The notes: generated from the sequence alone by a model not told the origin. 18,240 nt of DNA from Caryophanales bacterium UBA6259 (GCA_002441135.1 DJVJ01000027.1:1-18240), one strand, 5' to 3'. Positions 7,761-16,605 are shown, numbered from the stretch's first letter. Numbers and translations: made by a program.

Positions 7761-8360
7761 ATGGCACGTTATACAGGACCAAAACACAAATTAAGTCGTC
7801 GTTTAGGAGTTTCTTTAAGTGGAACAGGTAAGGAGCTTAAGCGCCCATACCCACCAGGTCAACATGGACCAGGACAACGCAAAAAATTAAGCGAGTATGG
7901 TTTACAGTTACAAGAAAAGCAAAAGCTTCGTTTAATGTATGGTTTAAATGAAAAACCATTTGCTAACCTTTTTGTTAAGGCAAGTAAAATGGCAGGCGTT
8001 GTTGGTGAAAACTTCATGATTTTACTTGAAAGCCGTTTAGACAACCTAGTTTACCGTCTTGGCCTTGCTAACACTCGTCAGCAAGCTCGTCAATTAGTAA
8101 ATCATGGTCATGTTACTGTAAATGGTAAGAAATTAGACATTGCTTCTTATCAAGTAAAACTTGGTGATGTTATTGGTTTACGTGAAAAAAGCCGTAACCT
8201 ATCCATCGTAAAAGATGCTCTTGATGCTCGTAACTACCTACCTGAATATGTAAGCTTTGATGATAAAGCACTTGAAGGTAAGTTTGTTCGTTTACCAGAG
8301 CGTTCTGAATTACCACAAGAAATCAACGAGAAGTTAATCGTTGAGTACTACTCCAGATAA
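7761..8360 (+). CDS. rpsD: 30S ribosomal protein S4
   Basis: The 199-aa product matches bacterial S4 along its whole length, starting MARYTGPKHKLSRRLG and containing SEYGLQLQEKQKLR, the RNA-binding S4 core (RLDNLVYRLGLANTRQQARQ, about 92-111) and the C-terminal LPERSEL...LIVEYYSR. S4 binds the 5' domain of 16S rRNA early in small-subunit assembly. It lacks the N-terminal zinc-binding cysteines of the C+ form of S4. The ATG at 7761 follows a purine-rich GAGAGGGG site. It is a single-gene unit with its own promoter, a structured leader and a hairpin terminator. The family assignment is secure. Confidence 0.98.
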   Translation: MARYTGPKHKLSRRLGVSLSGTGKELKRPYPPGQHGPGQRKKLSEYGLQLQEKQKLRLMYGLNEKPFANLFVKASKMAGVVGENFMILLESRLDNLVYRLGLANTRQQARQLVNHGHVTVNGKKLDIASYQVKLGDVIGLREKSRNLSIVKDALDARNYLPEYVSFDDKALEGKFVRLPERSELPQEINEKLIVEYYSR

Positions 8361-8381
8361 TTTTTTTATCAAAATTCAAAT

Positions 8382-8415
8382 AAATCCCCATCACCTTTTA
8401 ATGTGATGGGGATTT
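8382..8415. terminator. Bidirectional terminator between rpsD and tyrS
   Basis: A 13-bp perfect stem (8382-8394 with 8403-8415) with an 8-nt loop lies between convergent stops at 8360 and 8424. On the + strand it ends in ATTTTG. On the - strand the tail is A/T-rich but less T-pure, so termination of tyrS there is likely weaker. Confidence 0.85.
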
Positions 8416-8423
8416 TGTTCATG

Positions 8424-9677
8424 CTACTTCATCTCAAGCTTCGCGAATTTTCTCTTCCCTACTTGGATAATCATTTCATTTTCTGGTATTATTTTTCCAT
8501 CTACTTCTTCAAATTTTTCTCCATTAATTTTAACGGCACCCTGTTGTACCATTCGACGGCCCTCTCCATTAGAAGGAACTAATCCTAATTCTACAAGTAA
8601 TTTTACAATCCAAATCTCTCCATTATCTAAAGAGCTTTGATCTAGCTGAATAACTGGAATATCGTCAGGAAGATCCCTATTTTGGAATACTGTTTTAAAA
8701 TGATTTTCCGCTTCAATTGCAGCTTGCTCTCCTTGATACATTCGAACTAAAGTATAGGCAATCTTCATTTTGGCATCTCTTGGATGAACCGAACCATTCT
8801 CTAATCCAGTAACCATGTCCATCACTTCTTGGTGAGGTAAATCGGTTACTAGCTTATAGTATTTAGTCATTAATTCATCAGGAATAGACATTGCTTTTCC
8901 ATAGATTTGATTTGGCTCCTCATCAATACCAATGTAATTACCTAAGCTTTTACTCATTTTTTGAACGCCGTCAAGACCTTCAATCAGTGGTAACGTCATA
9001 ATCACTTGTTGATCCAGATTAAATTCCTTTTGCAGCTGTCGTCCCATCAAAAGATTAAACTTTTGGTCTGTACCACCAATTTCAACATCAGATTGAAGAG
9101 CCACCGAATCATACCCTTGCATTAACGGATAGAAAAATTCATGAATACTGATCGATTGATTGGCTTTAAAACGCTTTTCAAAATCATCTCTTTCTAACAT
9201 TCTAGCCACTGTCATTGTAGCTGCTAGCTTAACTACATCAGCGAAATTAAGTGGTGCTAACCATTCACTATTAAAACGAACTTCTGTTTTATTTGGATCA
9301 AGAATTTTAAACAACTGTTTAACATAGGTTTCCGCATTTTCCTTTACTTGTTCGTCCGTTAATTGTTTTCTTGTTTCTGATTTTCCAGTTGGATCACCAA
9401 TTCTTCCAGTAAAATCACCAATAACTAGTTGAACAACATGTCCTTGATTTTGAAACTGACGAAGCTTTTGTAATGGTACTGTATGACCCACATGAATATC
9501 TGGAGCAGATGGATCTAATCCCAGCTTAATTTTTAAAGGTCTATTTTCTTTGATTGAAATTGCTAATTTTTGTTTAAACTCATCTTCAGGAATAATTTCA
9601 ACAGAACCTCTACTTAAAATTTCCCATTGTTTTTCTAGTTCAAAATTTTGTTCTTCGGTTAAATTAATTTTTTCCAT
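8424..9677 (-). CDS. tyrS: Tyrosine--tRNA ligase (TyrZ-like class)
   Basis: This class I synthetase charges tRNA-Tyr with tyrosine in the cytoplasm. The 417-aa protein has the HIGH signature as HVGH (62-65), IGDFTGRIGDPTGKS (86-100), GYD and GGTDQKFN in the tyrosine pocket, KMSKS at 240-244, and a C-terminal S4-type RNA-binding domain (about 355-415). The opening RGSVEIIPEDEFKQKL and LKIKLGLDPSAPDIH resemble the second Bacillus enzyme, TyrZ, rather than B. subtilis TyrS. The start chosen is the ATG at 9677, preceded by AGGAGG with 7-nt spacing. A longer open frame to 9743 runs into the T-box terminator and is not coding. Expression should depend on the T-box leader upstream. Confidence 0.96.
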   Translation of the reverse strand: MEKINLTEEQNFELEKQWEILSRGSVEIIPEDEFKQKLAISIKENRPLKIKLGLDPSAPDIHVGHTVPLQKLRQFQNQGHVVQLVIGDFTGRIGDPTGKSETRKQLTDEQVKENAETYVKQLFKILDPNKTEVRFNSEWLAPLNFADVVKLAATMTVARMLERDDFEKRFKANQSISIHEFFYPLMQGYDSVALQSDVEIGGTDQKFNLLMGRQLQKEFNLDQQVIMTLPLIEGLDGVQKMSKSLGNYIGIDEEPNQIYGKAMSIPDELMTKYYKLVTDLPHQEVMDMVTGLENGSVHPRDAKMKIAYTLVRMYQGEQAAIEAENHFKTVFQNRDLPDDIPVIQLDQSSLDNGEIWIVKLLVELGLVPSNGEGRRMVQQGAVKINGEKFEEVDGKIIPENEMIIQVGKRKFAKLEMK

Positions 9678-9704
9678 TCTTCTTCCTCCTAGAGTAAAAA
9701 TAAT

Positions 9705-9945
9705 AAAAAACCACATCCCCAAAATATAGGGACGTGGTTGCACGCGTTACCACCCTACTTAAGAAAATACATAAGAGAAATAAATTCTCGTACTTTTCTT
9801 CAGCTTCATTAAAACATAACGGAATTTCCGGAATAGACAACAAATTAGTCATCCATTCAGCTCCGATGTTGTATTTCAGTAATAATGAAGTACTGGTTTT
9901 CACCATCCACCAGCTCTCTATAATCCACATTATTCCCTACTGCTT
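9705..9945 (-). promoter_or_regulatory. tRNA-Tyr T-box leader of tyrS
   Basis: Reading the - strand, stem I includes GAGAGCTGGTGG (9918-9907) and the matching AACCAG side. The specifier context is GAAATAC with a UAC tyrosine codon at 9873-9871. The conserved T-box AGGGTGGTAACGCG lies at 9756-9743. It overlaps the alternative to the terminator stem, CCACGTCCC (9737-9729) with GGGATGTGG (9719-9711), which is followed by six T (9710-9705). Uncharged tRNA-Tyr is expected to stabilise the antiterminator and allow tyrS transcription. A TTGACT at 10017-10012 is a possible -35; no convincing -10 was found. Confidence 0.93.
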
Positions 9946-10013
9946 CATCTTCTTAGCCATTGCGATATTTATTTAATATATAATTAATTGTTTACCATAT
10001 TCTAAAATTAAAG

Positions 10014-10673
10014 TCAATACTCGGCCATTTTAGCTATTTTTTCCGATGAGTATATATAAGCTCCAGTTACTTTTTGCTGTGCAGCACGATACATAGCATA
10101 AGCTACTTTTTTTGCTGGGATGGGACGATATCTTTTTAAACGGCCAATAAAAAGAAAGGACAATACTTTACTAAACATTGCTCCAATCTCCTCACCTAAT
10201 CTAAATTCTTTTCTTTCCCCTAATAAAAGGGATGGCTGAAAAATATGTAATGATGGTAGATTTAGCTTCTTTAGTTCTTCCTCTAATTGCCCCTTCACAC
10301 GAGAATAGAAAAAAGGTGATTTAGGATCAGCACCTATAGCTGTAACAATATAAAAATTGGTTTGATTTTTTTCTGCTAGCTTTGCTATTTCCAAAGGATA
10401 CTCAAAATCAACCTGTTTAAAATTTTCCTTTGATCTAGCCTTCTTCATCGTCGTACCCAACGTACAAAATATGTCATCAACATCAAAAGCATCTTGATAA
10501 TCTTCTAGCTGTTCAAAATTTATTACTCTTTCTTCCAATTTAGCATGATTAAGTGCAATAGATTTACGGACGAAAATGGATACTTTGTAATATTCATTAG
10601 AATTCAATAGGTAATCCAACAAACCACTACCTACCAGACCACTAGCACCTATCAATAATGCTGATTTACTCAC
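10014..10673 (-). CDS. NAD(P)-binding Rossmann-fold protein, atypical SDR / TIP30-like
   Basis: The product (219 aa) begins with a dinucleotide-binding glycine motif, GASGLVGS (about 8-15), after a beta strand. Near residue 127 it has FFYSRVKGQLE, a Y-x-x-x-K pair that is the usual catalytic Tyr/Lys of short-chain dehydrogenases. FCTLGTTMKKA, TAIGADP and PSLLLGER are the spacing of the small epimerase-like/HTATIP2 branch. The substrate cannot be told. Two starts are adjacent: TTG at 10676 and GTG at 10673. GTG is preferred because it lies about 7 nt from the GTAGG ribosome site. It is transcribed alone or ahead of the tyrS leader; its TGA overlaps the TTGACT proposed for tyrS. Confidence 0.85.
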   Translation of the reverse strand: MSKSALLIGASGLVGSGLLDYLLNSNEYYKVSIFVRKSIALNHAKLEERVINFEQLEDYQDAFDVDDIFCTLGTTMKKARSKENFKQVDFEYPLEIAKLAEKNQTNFYIVTAIGADPKSPFFYSRVKGQLEEELKKLNLPSLHIFQPSLLLGERKEFRLGEEIGAMFSKVLSFLFIGRLKRYRPIPAKKVAYAMYRAAQQKVTGAYIYSSEKIAKMAEY

Positions 10674-10824
10674 CAATATTACCTACTTCCCAAACGTTTT
10701 TTGTTAATAAATAAGACACACTTAACTATTACATTACGAACTATATGACGAAAAATATCGTTTATGTAAGTATAAATTTCAAATTCATGAACATGATGAA
10801 ATTATACGCTAGTTATCTTTAATA

Positions 10825-10833
10825 TGCTATAAT
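10825..10833 (+). promoter_or_regulatory. Extended -10 promoter of the penicillin-binding protein gene
   Basis: TGCTATAAT gives a consensus TATAAT (10828-10833) with the TG extension, 27 nt before the ATG. No good -35 is present at 17 nt, which the extended -10 can offset. Just upstream, AATTTCA (10775-10781) and TGAAATT (10797-10803) form an inverted repeat that could be an operator; this is speculative. Confidence 0.65.
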
Positions 10834-10859
10834 ACTGGTGTTAAGGGGGAATTATTTAT

Positions 10860-13800
10860 ATGGCAGGATCATCAAAAAACAAACGTAATATTAAAGTTAT
10901 CATTAAGTATTTATTAATATTAATTTTTATAGGTACCTTTTTAGGAATTGGTGCAGGTGTAGGATTAGTTGCTGCATTAGTAAAGGATGAGCCGATTCGA
11001 AGTGAGAAGGAAATAAGAGATGCTGTTTCGAAAAACAACCTAACAGGGTTTGCATACTTTGCCAACACGGACCAGGAAGGGAACAATGTACAAATAGGGG
11101 TTCTTCGTCCTTCCGAAGACAGGAGATTAATTAAGTACGATGAGATTCCTAAAAACGTAATTAATGCCGTTTTAGCTGTTGAGGATAGAGAATTTTTTGA
11201 ACACAGCGGGGTCAATTTAAAAGCATTATCTAGAGCAGTTATCCAACAAGTTCTTAAAAGTGATGTTCAAACAGGTGGAAGTACAATCACCCAACAGCTA
11301 TCAAAAATCACTTTCTTTTCCTTCGAAAAAAGCTATACACGAAAAGCCAGAGAAATTTTCCTAGCTCTTCGTATGGAACGTATTTTGTCTAAAGAAGATA
11401 TTATTACTGCTTACTTAAATAAAATACCTTTTGGTAAAGCTTCTAATCTGAACAATGTATATGGAATTCAAGCCGCAGCAAAAGGTTATTTTAATAAAGA
11501 CATAAAAGATTTAAATATTGCTGAAGCTGCATATTTAGCTGGTATTCCTCAGCGTCCAACAGCTTATTCTGCTTTTAATAGCAATGGATTTGATGAAGAG
11601 GGCTATGATTTAGCAAAAAAACGCCAACAGTTAGTTCTAAAGCGAATGCTTGAGGAGGAATTTATAACGAATGGCGAGTATGAAGAAGCAATGGCCTATG
11701 ACATAAAAGCTGCATTCGCATCTTTCCAAGGAAAAGCATATACAAAATATCCTTTTCTTATGATGGAGATTGAAAGTCGTGCGGCAGAGAAATTATTAGA
11801 AGTACAAGGGGTAGATCCAACTTCTCCTGAGTACTCTGAAGCCTTTGAAAATACGAAGCAGGAATTACTTAATGGTGGTTACAAGGTTTATACCACTATT
11901 GATAAAGATATTTATGAAATGATGAATGATATTGCTAAAAATCCAGACAATTTCTATAAACCAATTAGCTATGATTTCAAGTTAGGCGATGGAAGTGTCA
12001 AACGTGTGGAAAATGCTTTGCAAGAAGTAGGTGCAACATTAATTAACAATAAGTCAGGTGCTATTCTTGGCTTTATTGGTGGAAGAGATTATACTACTTC
12101 TGCAGTCAACCATTCTAACTTCCGAGCGACTTCTAAACGTCAGCCAGGTTCTTCCATTAAGCCAATGATCGCTTATGGACCCGCATTGGAGTTGGGATTA
12201 ATTCAGCCCTCTTCTCCAATCGATGATATTCCATTAGGTGGTGATTGGGAGCCTGCAAACTGGAATAAAGTATATAACGGTAGAATTACTGCTCGAAATG
12301 CATTATGGAGATCCTATAATATTCCTGCAGTAAAAGTATATAGTATGGTTGGCAAAGAAAAAGGATACCAGTATCTAACTGACATGGGTCTTCCAATTAA
12401 TAAAAAATGGTTTATGGAAGCAGGGTTAACACCAGCAATAGGTACCATTGAATCTTCTCCAGAAGAAATGACTAGAGCATTTGCTACCTTTGCTAATGGT
12501 GGAACCTATGTTGGTTCTTATATGATTGAAAAAATTGTAGATAAAGATGGAAATGTCATTTTTGAAAATCAACCTAATCCTAAAGTTGTTTTTTCTGAGC
12601 AAACTGCATTCTTAATGACGGATATGCTTCGCGATGTTGTTAATCACGTGGAAGCATACGATCAGAATACTGGACGAGGCGGTGCTGGTACTGGTGTAGG
12701 AATTCGTAAATATGTTGGCTCAAAATTAGATTTTGCTGGTAAAACAGGAACAACGAATGACTCCAAAGACTTGTGGTTTGTAGGCTATACTCCAGAAGTA
12801 TCATTAGGGGTTTGGGTTGGCTATGATTATCCATATGAGCTTAGACCAGGCTCCATCGCATCAGATATATGGGGTAAAATCATGAGCGGAGTTTTAAAAA
12901 CTAACTCTGAAATTTCTCCTATTGGTTCTAAGTTTAATATCCCTCCTGGGGTTGTAAAAATGGAGGTGTCTACGGTTTCTGGAAAGCTTCCATCTGAATT
13001 AACGACTGAAGCAGGTTATACAGTAACCGATTGGTTTAATAAAAAATATATTCCTACAGAAGTAGAGGATGCTTTAGAAAAAGCTAAAGTAATTGAATTT
13101 AATGGAAAGACCTATCTTGCAAAGGAGGAAACTCCGCAAGATATGACTACTGAAGGTATTTTTTATAAGCGAGAACCTTATACCGTTCCTGAAGGGAAAG
13201 AGAAACCAAAGGATTACAAGTTCGAGCTACCAAATGAGGCAGACCCAAGAACTTCTAATGGAACTGCCCCTGCTACTCCAGGAAATGCAAGCTTTAAAGC
13301 AGAAGGAAATAAGAATATTATTAGCTGGGACAAAAATACAAATGAAAGCATCGTTGGTTATCGTGTATATCGAGGCTCTTCATCTGATTTAGGATTCGCA
13401 CCAATAATCGCTATCAAACAAACAGACAATAAAGCTGGTAGAGTTGCCTTTGAAGATACAACTGGCAATTCATCATCTATATACTACGTCGTTGCTGTAG
13501 ATGTTGCTGGCTTGGAGTCATCTCCAACAGATCTGCTAGGAAATAGTGCAATTATTGAAGTACCTAATGATGAGGATCCAGGGGATAATGAGGCTTCTGG
13601 CTTACCTAGAAAACCAAGAAATGTTCAGGCTACAATTAGTTCTTCTGGTCTACAGATAACACTTCAATGGAATGCCAGTGATAGTGAAGAAAATGTAACA
13701 AAATACAATGTATATTACAGTGAAGAAGAAAGTGGAAATTTTAGATTTATTGGTTATACAGAAAACAATAGCTTTATACATCCATCCGTTTTAACAGAAG

Positions 13801-13880
13801 ATGCCTATTACTATGTGACTGCTGTAAATAGCAATGGTGAATCTTTACCTTCGAAGGTTGTTAAAGCACAGAAGGAATAA
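10860..13880 (+). CDS. Class A penicillin-binding protein with two C-terminal FN3 domains
   Basis: This bifunctional peptidoglycan synthase (1,006 aa) would be membrane-anchored, with enzymatic domains outside. A signal-anchor helix spans about 13-41. The glycosyltransferase (GT51) domain has EDREFFEH with catalytic Glu108, GGSTITQQL (139-147), RKAREIFLALRMER (161-174) and AEAAYLAGIPQRP. The transpeptidase has the SxxK box with nucleophile Ser431 (PGSSIKP), SYN (485-487) and KTG (628-630), so both activities look intact. Two fibronectin type III domains follow, at about 803-895 and 913-1003. The ATG has an AAGGGGGA ribosome site. It resembles PonA/PBP1-type enzymes but is longer; which Bacillus paralogue it corresponds to is not settled. 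It is a monocistronic unit with its own terminator, convergent with motS. Confidence 0.95.
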   Translation: MAGSSKNKRNIKVIIKYLLILIFIGTFLGIGAGVGLVAALVKDEPIRSEKEIRDAVSKNNLTGFAYFANTDQEGNNVQIGVLRPSEDRRLIKYDEIPKNVINAVLAVEDREFFEHSGVNLKALSRAVIQQVLKSDVQTGGSTITQQLSKITFFSFEKSYTRKAREIFLALRMERILSKEDIITAYLNKIPFGKASNLNNVYGIQAAAKGYFNKDIKDLNIAEAAYLAGIPQRPTAYSAFNSNGFDEEGYDLAKKRQQLVLKRMLEEEFITNGEYEEAMAYDIKAAFASFQGKAYTKYPFLMMEIESRAAEKLLEVQGVDPTSPEYSEAFENTKQELLNGGYKVYTTIDKDIYEMMNDIAKNPDNFYKPISYDFKLGDGSVKRVENALQEVGATLINNKSGAILGFIGGRDYTTSAVNHSNFRATSKRQPGSSIKPMIAYGPALELGLIQPSSPIDDIPLGGDWEPANWNKVYNGRITARNALWRSYNIPAVKVYSMVGKEKGYQYLTDMGLPINKKWFMEAGLTPAIGTIESSPEEMTRAFATFANGGTYVGSYMIEKIVDKDGNVIFENQPNPKVVFSEQTAFLMTDMLRDVVNHVEAYDQNTGRGGAGTGVGIRKYVGSKLDFAGKTGTTNDSKDLWFVGYTPEVSLGVWVGYDYPYELRPGSIASDIWGKIMSGVLKTNSEISPIGSKFNIPPGVVKMEVSTVSGKLPSELTTEAGYTVTDWFNKKYIPTEVEDALEKAKVIEFNGKTYLAKEETPQDMTTEGIFYKREPYTVPEGKEKPKDYKFELPNEADPRTSNGTAPATPGNASFKAEGNKNIISWDKNTNESIVGYRVYRGSSSDLGFAPIIAIKQTDNKAGRVAFEDTTGNSSSIYYVVAVDVAGLESSPTDLLGNSAIIEVPNDEDPGDNEASGLPRKPRNVQATISSSGLQITLQWNASDSEENVTKYNVYYSEEESGNFRFIGYTENNSFIHPSVLTEDAYYYVTAVNSNGESLPSKVVKAQKE

Positions 13881-13884
13881 TAAT

Positions 13885-13911
13885 AAGGGGCAACCAAATT
13901 GGTTGCCCCTT
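13885..13911. terminator. Bidirectional terminator between the PBP gene and motS
   Basis: An 11-bp GC-rich stem (13885-13895 with 13901-13911) with a 5-nt loop is followed on + by TTATTTTTATT. It lies between convergent stops at 13880 and 13934 and can serve both strands. Confidence 0.9.
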
Positions 13912-13933
13912 TTATTTTTATTACAATATATTA

Positions 13934-14746
13934 CTATTGCTTTTCATTAAGATTCGTTATTACTTCCGTATCTAAAATTACAATAACTACCCGCCTATTT
14001 TTTTGTCTTCCCTCCACTGTATCATTACTAGCCACTGGCTGAGTATAAGCATAACCAGCAATTTTAAATCTTTCTGGTGCAGCATTGTATTTTTCAAGAA
14101 AATAATTAACTACATTCGCTGCTCTAGCACCTGATAAATTCCAGTTCGTCGGATATGGTGAAGGCTGTATAATGCGTTGAGAATCCGTATGTCCTTCAAC
14201 TTCAACCATGTTGGGAATTGTTTCTATCAATTCAGCTACTTTGCTTAAAAAAGGCATTGCCTCATTTTTTATTATTGCTTGCCCTGAGTCAAATAACACT
14301 TTTTCTTGTAGCACAAGAACAATCCCTCTTTTTTCCCTTGTTGCTGAAATAACACCTTCTAAATTGTTTTCTTTAAGATAGGTTTTTATTTTTATTAATA
14401 ATTCATCTAATTCATTACTGCTAACAATCTTTTCAGAAACAGGACTTTGCTGGTTATGATTATTTTGATCTTTTTTATCCTTTTCCTGCTCATTTAGCTT
14501 ATCTTGTAATTCTTTATCCTTATTAGACATTGTATTATCTGATGGATTATCCATAGGAATTGCAGATGTTTCATAGTCCAAAACACCTTTAAAGGAGCTC
14601 GCTATGGCTCTAAATTTCTGTACATCAATCTCTGAATAAGCAAATAACAAAACAAAGAAAACTAAAAGTAAGGTCATCAAATCTGAAAAAGTTACCATCC
14701 AAGCGGGTGCACCTGTACTCGTTTCTTCTTTTTTGTTTTTAAACAC
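13934..14746 (-). CDS. motS: Flagellar stator protein MotS (MotB family, Na+ type)
   Basis: MotS pairs with MotP to form the sodium-driven stator that turns the flagellum and clamps to peptidoglycan. A single N-terminal membrane helix carries WMVTFSDLMTLLLVFF, with the ion-binding Asp at residue 22. Six residues later there is Leu, as in sodium-type MotS; proton-type MotB usually has Val there. The C-terminal OmpA-like domain has GHTDSQ (185-190), NWNLSGARA and GRQKNRRV. The linker between them (about 55-112) is long and rich in Asp, Lys, Asn and Gln, making the protein longer than B. subtilis MotS. Start choice: an ATG at 14764 has no ribosome site, whereas the GTG at 14746 follows AAGAGGTGG by 6 nt and overlaps the motP stop by 8 nt, suggesting coupled translation. 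Confidence 0.92.
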   Translation of the reverse strand: MFKNKKEETSTGAPAWMVTFSDLMTLLLVFFVLLFAYSEIDVQKFRAIASSFKGVLDYETSAIPMDNPSDNTMSNKDKELQDKLNEQEKDKKDQNNHNQQSPVSEKIVSSNELDELLIKIKTYLKENNLEGVISATREKRGIVLVLQEKVLFDSGQAIIKNEAMPFLSKVAELIETIPNMVEVEGHTDSQRIIQPSPYPTNWNLSGARAANVVNYFLEKYNAAPERFKIAGYAYTQPVASNDTVEGRQKNRRVVIVILDTEVITNLNEKQ

Positions 14747-15554
14747 CTGGGGCCACCTCTTCATTTATAGCCATAGACTCATCTTCTTTTTTGCTTTTCG
14801 TTGGCTCAACAAATACCTGTAATTTTTCTCTTAAAAGTTTAGGATTTTGACCTGACTGCACCCCTAAAATCCCTTCAATAATTACCTGCTTCACAAATAC
14901 TTTTTGTTCTGTTTTCAACTTTACTTTACCTGCTAATGGGATAAATAACAAATTGGCTAGAACAGAACCATAAAATGTAGTAATTAAAGCAATCGCCATA
15001 GATGGGCCAATTGTTTTAGGATCATCTAGATTCTGTAACATTAACACTAAACCAATTAAGGTACCCACCATTCCCCAAGCAGGAGCCATTTCTCCCGCTT
15101 TATCTAATACAGCTTTTCCATTTTTTTCTTTTTCTTCTTGTGAAAAAATTTCAGCCATCAATATCTCTTTAATTACTTCCGCTTCTAAACCGTCTACAGT
15201 TAATTGAATTCCTTTGCGAATGAAGGGATCCTCTATGTCTTCCACAACACGGTCTAATGATAGTAGACCTTCTCTACGAGCCATAGTAGATAGTTCAACA
15301 AACTGTTCAACTAACTGATTCATATCATACGAATTCTCTTTAAAGGCCCCTTGTAGAGTGCTATAGCTTTGCTTAAAATTAATAAAGCTAAAATTGATTA
15401 ATAAAGAAGCAACAAGCCCCCCTACTGTGGTTAAAAAAGAAGATAAGCTGATAAAAATTAATGAATCTTTTCCACCTGCTACTACAATAGCTAATGTTAA
15501 TAAAACAATCCCCGAAACTAATCCAATGATAGTAGACAAATCAAATTTTTTCAT
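14739..15554 (-). CDS. motP: Flagellar stator protein MotP (MotA family, Na+ type)
   Basis: The 271-aa protein has the four membrane segments of the MotA/TolQ/ExbB family: about 8-28, 32-56, 158-176 and 182-208. The cytoplasmic loop between segments 2 and 3 contains ARREGLLSL (92-100), whose charged residues contact the rotor in MotA proteins. MAPAWGMVGTLIGLV and SMAIALITTFYG are family hallmarks. Length and the adjacent motS and ccpA match B. subtilis MotP. A GGGAG ribosome site lies 5' of the ATG at 15554. It starts 37 nt after the ccpA stop with no terminator between, so it is probably co-transcribed with ccpA. Confidence 0.94.
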   Translation of the reverse strand: MKKFDLSTIIGLVSGIVLLTLAIVVAGGKDSLIFISLSSFLTTVGGLVASLLINFSFINFKQSYSTLQGAFKENSYDMNQLVEQFVELSTMARREGLLSLDRVVEDIEDPFIRKGIQLTVDGLEAEVIKEILMAEIFSQEEKEKNGKAVLDKAGEMAPAWGMVGTLIGLVLMLQNLDDPKTIGPSMAIALITTFYGSVLANLLFIPLAGKVKLKTEQKVFVKQVIIEGILGVQSGQNPKLLREKLQVFVEPTKSKKEDESMAINEEVAPGV

Positions 15555-15591
15555 TTTAATTCTCCCATTTTATCAATTCGAGATTTTTCCG

Positions 15592-16605
15592 TTATCGGTT
15601 ATCTCTTCTTTTTGTAGAATCTCTATCTACGAGCTGATGTTGTAATATGACCGTTTTTTCAGTAATTGATTCCTGATTCATGTGTTTTGTTAAAAACCTC
15701 ATCGCAACAGCACCAATACCATATTGAGGCTGTGACACTGTAGATAATAATGGTCTTACCATCGAAGAAATTGGAATATTATCAAATCCTCTAATCTCGA
15801 TATCGTTTGGAACATTTAAACCAGCATCTTGAATAGCATGTATAGCTCCTACAGCCATTTCATCATTTACTACAAATACAGCTGTCGGTTTATCCTCAAG
15901 GGATAAAAAGTAATTCATACCCTTTAAGCCTGATTCATAACGATAATCGCCAATACGAATATATTCTTCATTTAGTGCAACTCCAGCGTCCTCTAAAGCT
16001 TTTTTGTATCCTTTATAGCGATCAAAACCCATTAGTGGATCTGTTAAAGGACCAGAAATTAGGCCAATCTTTTTGTGCCCGGATAAAATAAAATCTTCCA
16101 CAGCATCCTTAGCAGCTTTAAAATGATCAATATCTACATAAGGAAACTGATGAGTTGGATCTTTAGTAGCTGCTAATACAATCGGTACAGAGGCGGTTTT
16201 AAAAATATGTAGATGCTCCTCAGTAACCTCTCCTCCCATAAACAAAAGTCCATCCACCTGTTTTTCTAATAATGTATTAATCAAAGATAATTCTTTTTCT
16301 ACATTATTATCAGAGTTCGATAAAATAATATTATAGTGATACATACTCGCAATATCTTCTATACCACGTACTACTTCTGCAAAAAATGTATTCGATATAT
16401 CCGGGATAACAATACCTACTGTAGTAGTTTTTTTACTTGCTAGCCCTCTTGCGACTGCATTAGGACGGTAGCCTAAGCGTTCAATTGTTTCAAGAACTTT
16501 TTTTCTGGTGGCCGGTTTTACATTTGGGTTTCCGTTTACTACTCGAGAAACAGTTGCCATAGAAACTCCTGCTTCACGAGCAACATCATAAATGGTTATT
16601 GGCAT
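15592..16605 (-). CDS. ccpA: Catabolite control protein A (LacI/GalR family regulator)
   Basis: CcpA is the global carbon catabolite regulator of Bacilli; with HPr-Ser46-P it binds cre operators. The product (337 aa) starts MPITIYDVAREAGVSMATVS, the LacI-type helix-turn-helix, followed by RVVNGNPNVKP, RKKVLETIERLGYRPNAVA and the hinge ARGLASKKT. The periplasmic-binding-like core contains the VGIVIPDISNTFFAEVV strand and RGFDNIPISSMVRPLLSTV. Similarity to B. subtilis CcpA is high throughout. The ATG at 16605 is chosen over the one at 16620 because GGAGAGG lies 6 nt before it inside the would-be extension, and the known protein starts at this point. The upstream 229 nt show no promoter I would defend. 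It leads the motP-motS unit. Confidence 0.97.
   Translation of the reverse strand: MPITIYDVAREAGVSMATVSRVVNGNPNVKPATRKKVLETIERLGYRPNAVARGLASKKTTTVGIVIPDISNTFFAEVVRGIEDIASMYHYNIILSNSDNNVEKELSLINTLLEKQVDGLLFMGGEVTEEHLHIFKTASVPIVLAATKDPTHQFPYVDIDHFKAAKDAVEDFILSGHKKIGLISGPLTDPLMGFDRYKGYKKALEDAGVALNEEYIRIGDYRYESGLKGMNYFLSLEDKPTAVFVVNDEMAVGAIHAIQDAGLNVPNDIEIRGFDNIPISSMVRPLLSTVSQPQYGIGAVAMRFLTKHMNQESITEKTVILQHQLVDRDSTKRRDNR

Noticed and set aside
9664..9976. Open frames on both strands between tyrS and the Rossmann-fold gene
   Set aside because: They fall wholly in the T-box leader, whose conserved elements explain the sequence; no ribosome sites or protein-like composition.
10856..11215. A 119-codon frame antisense to the PBP 5' end
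   Set aside because: It is the shadow of a well-supported gene with intact GT51 motifs, and has no start signals.
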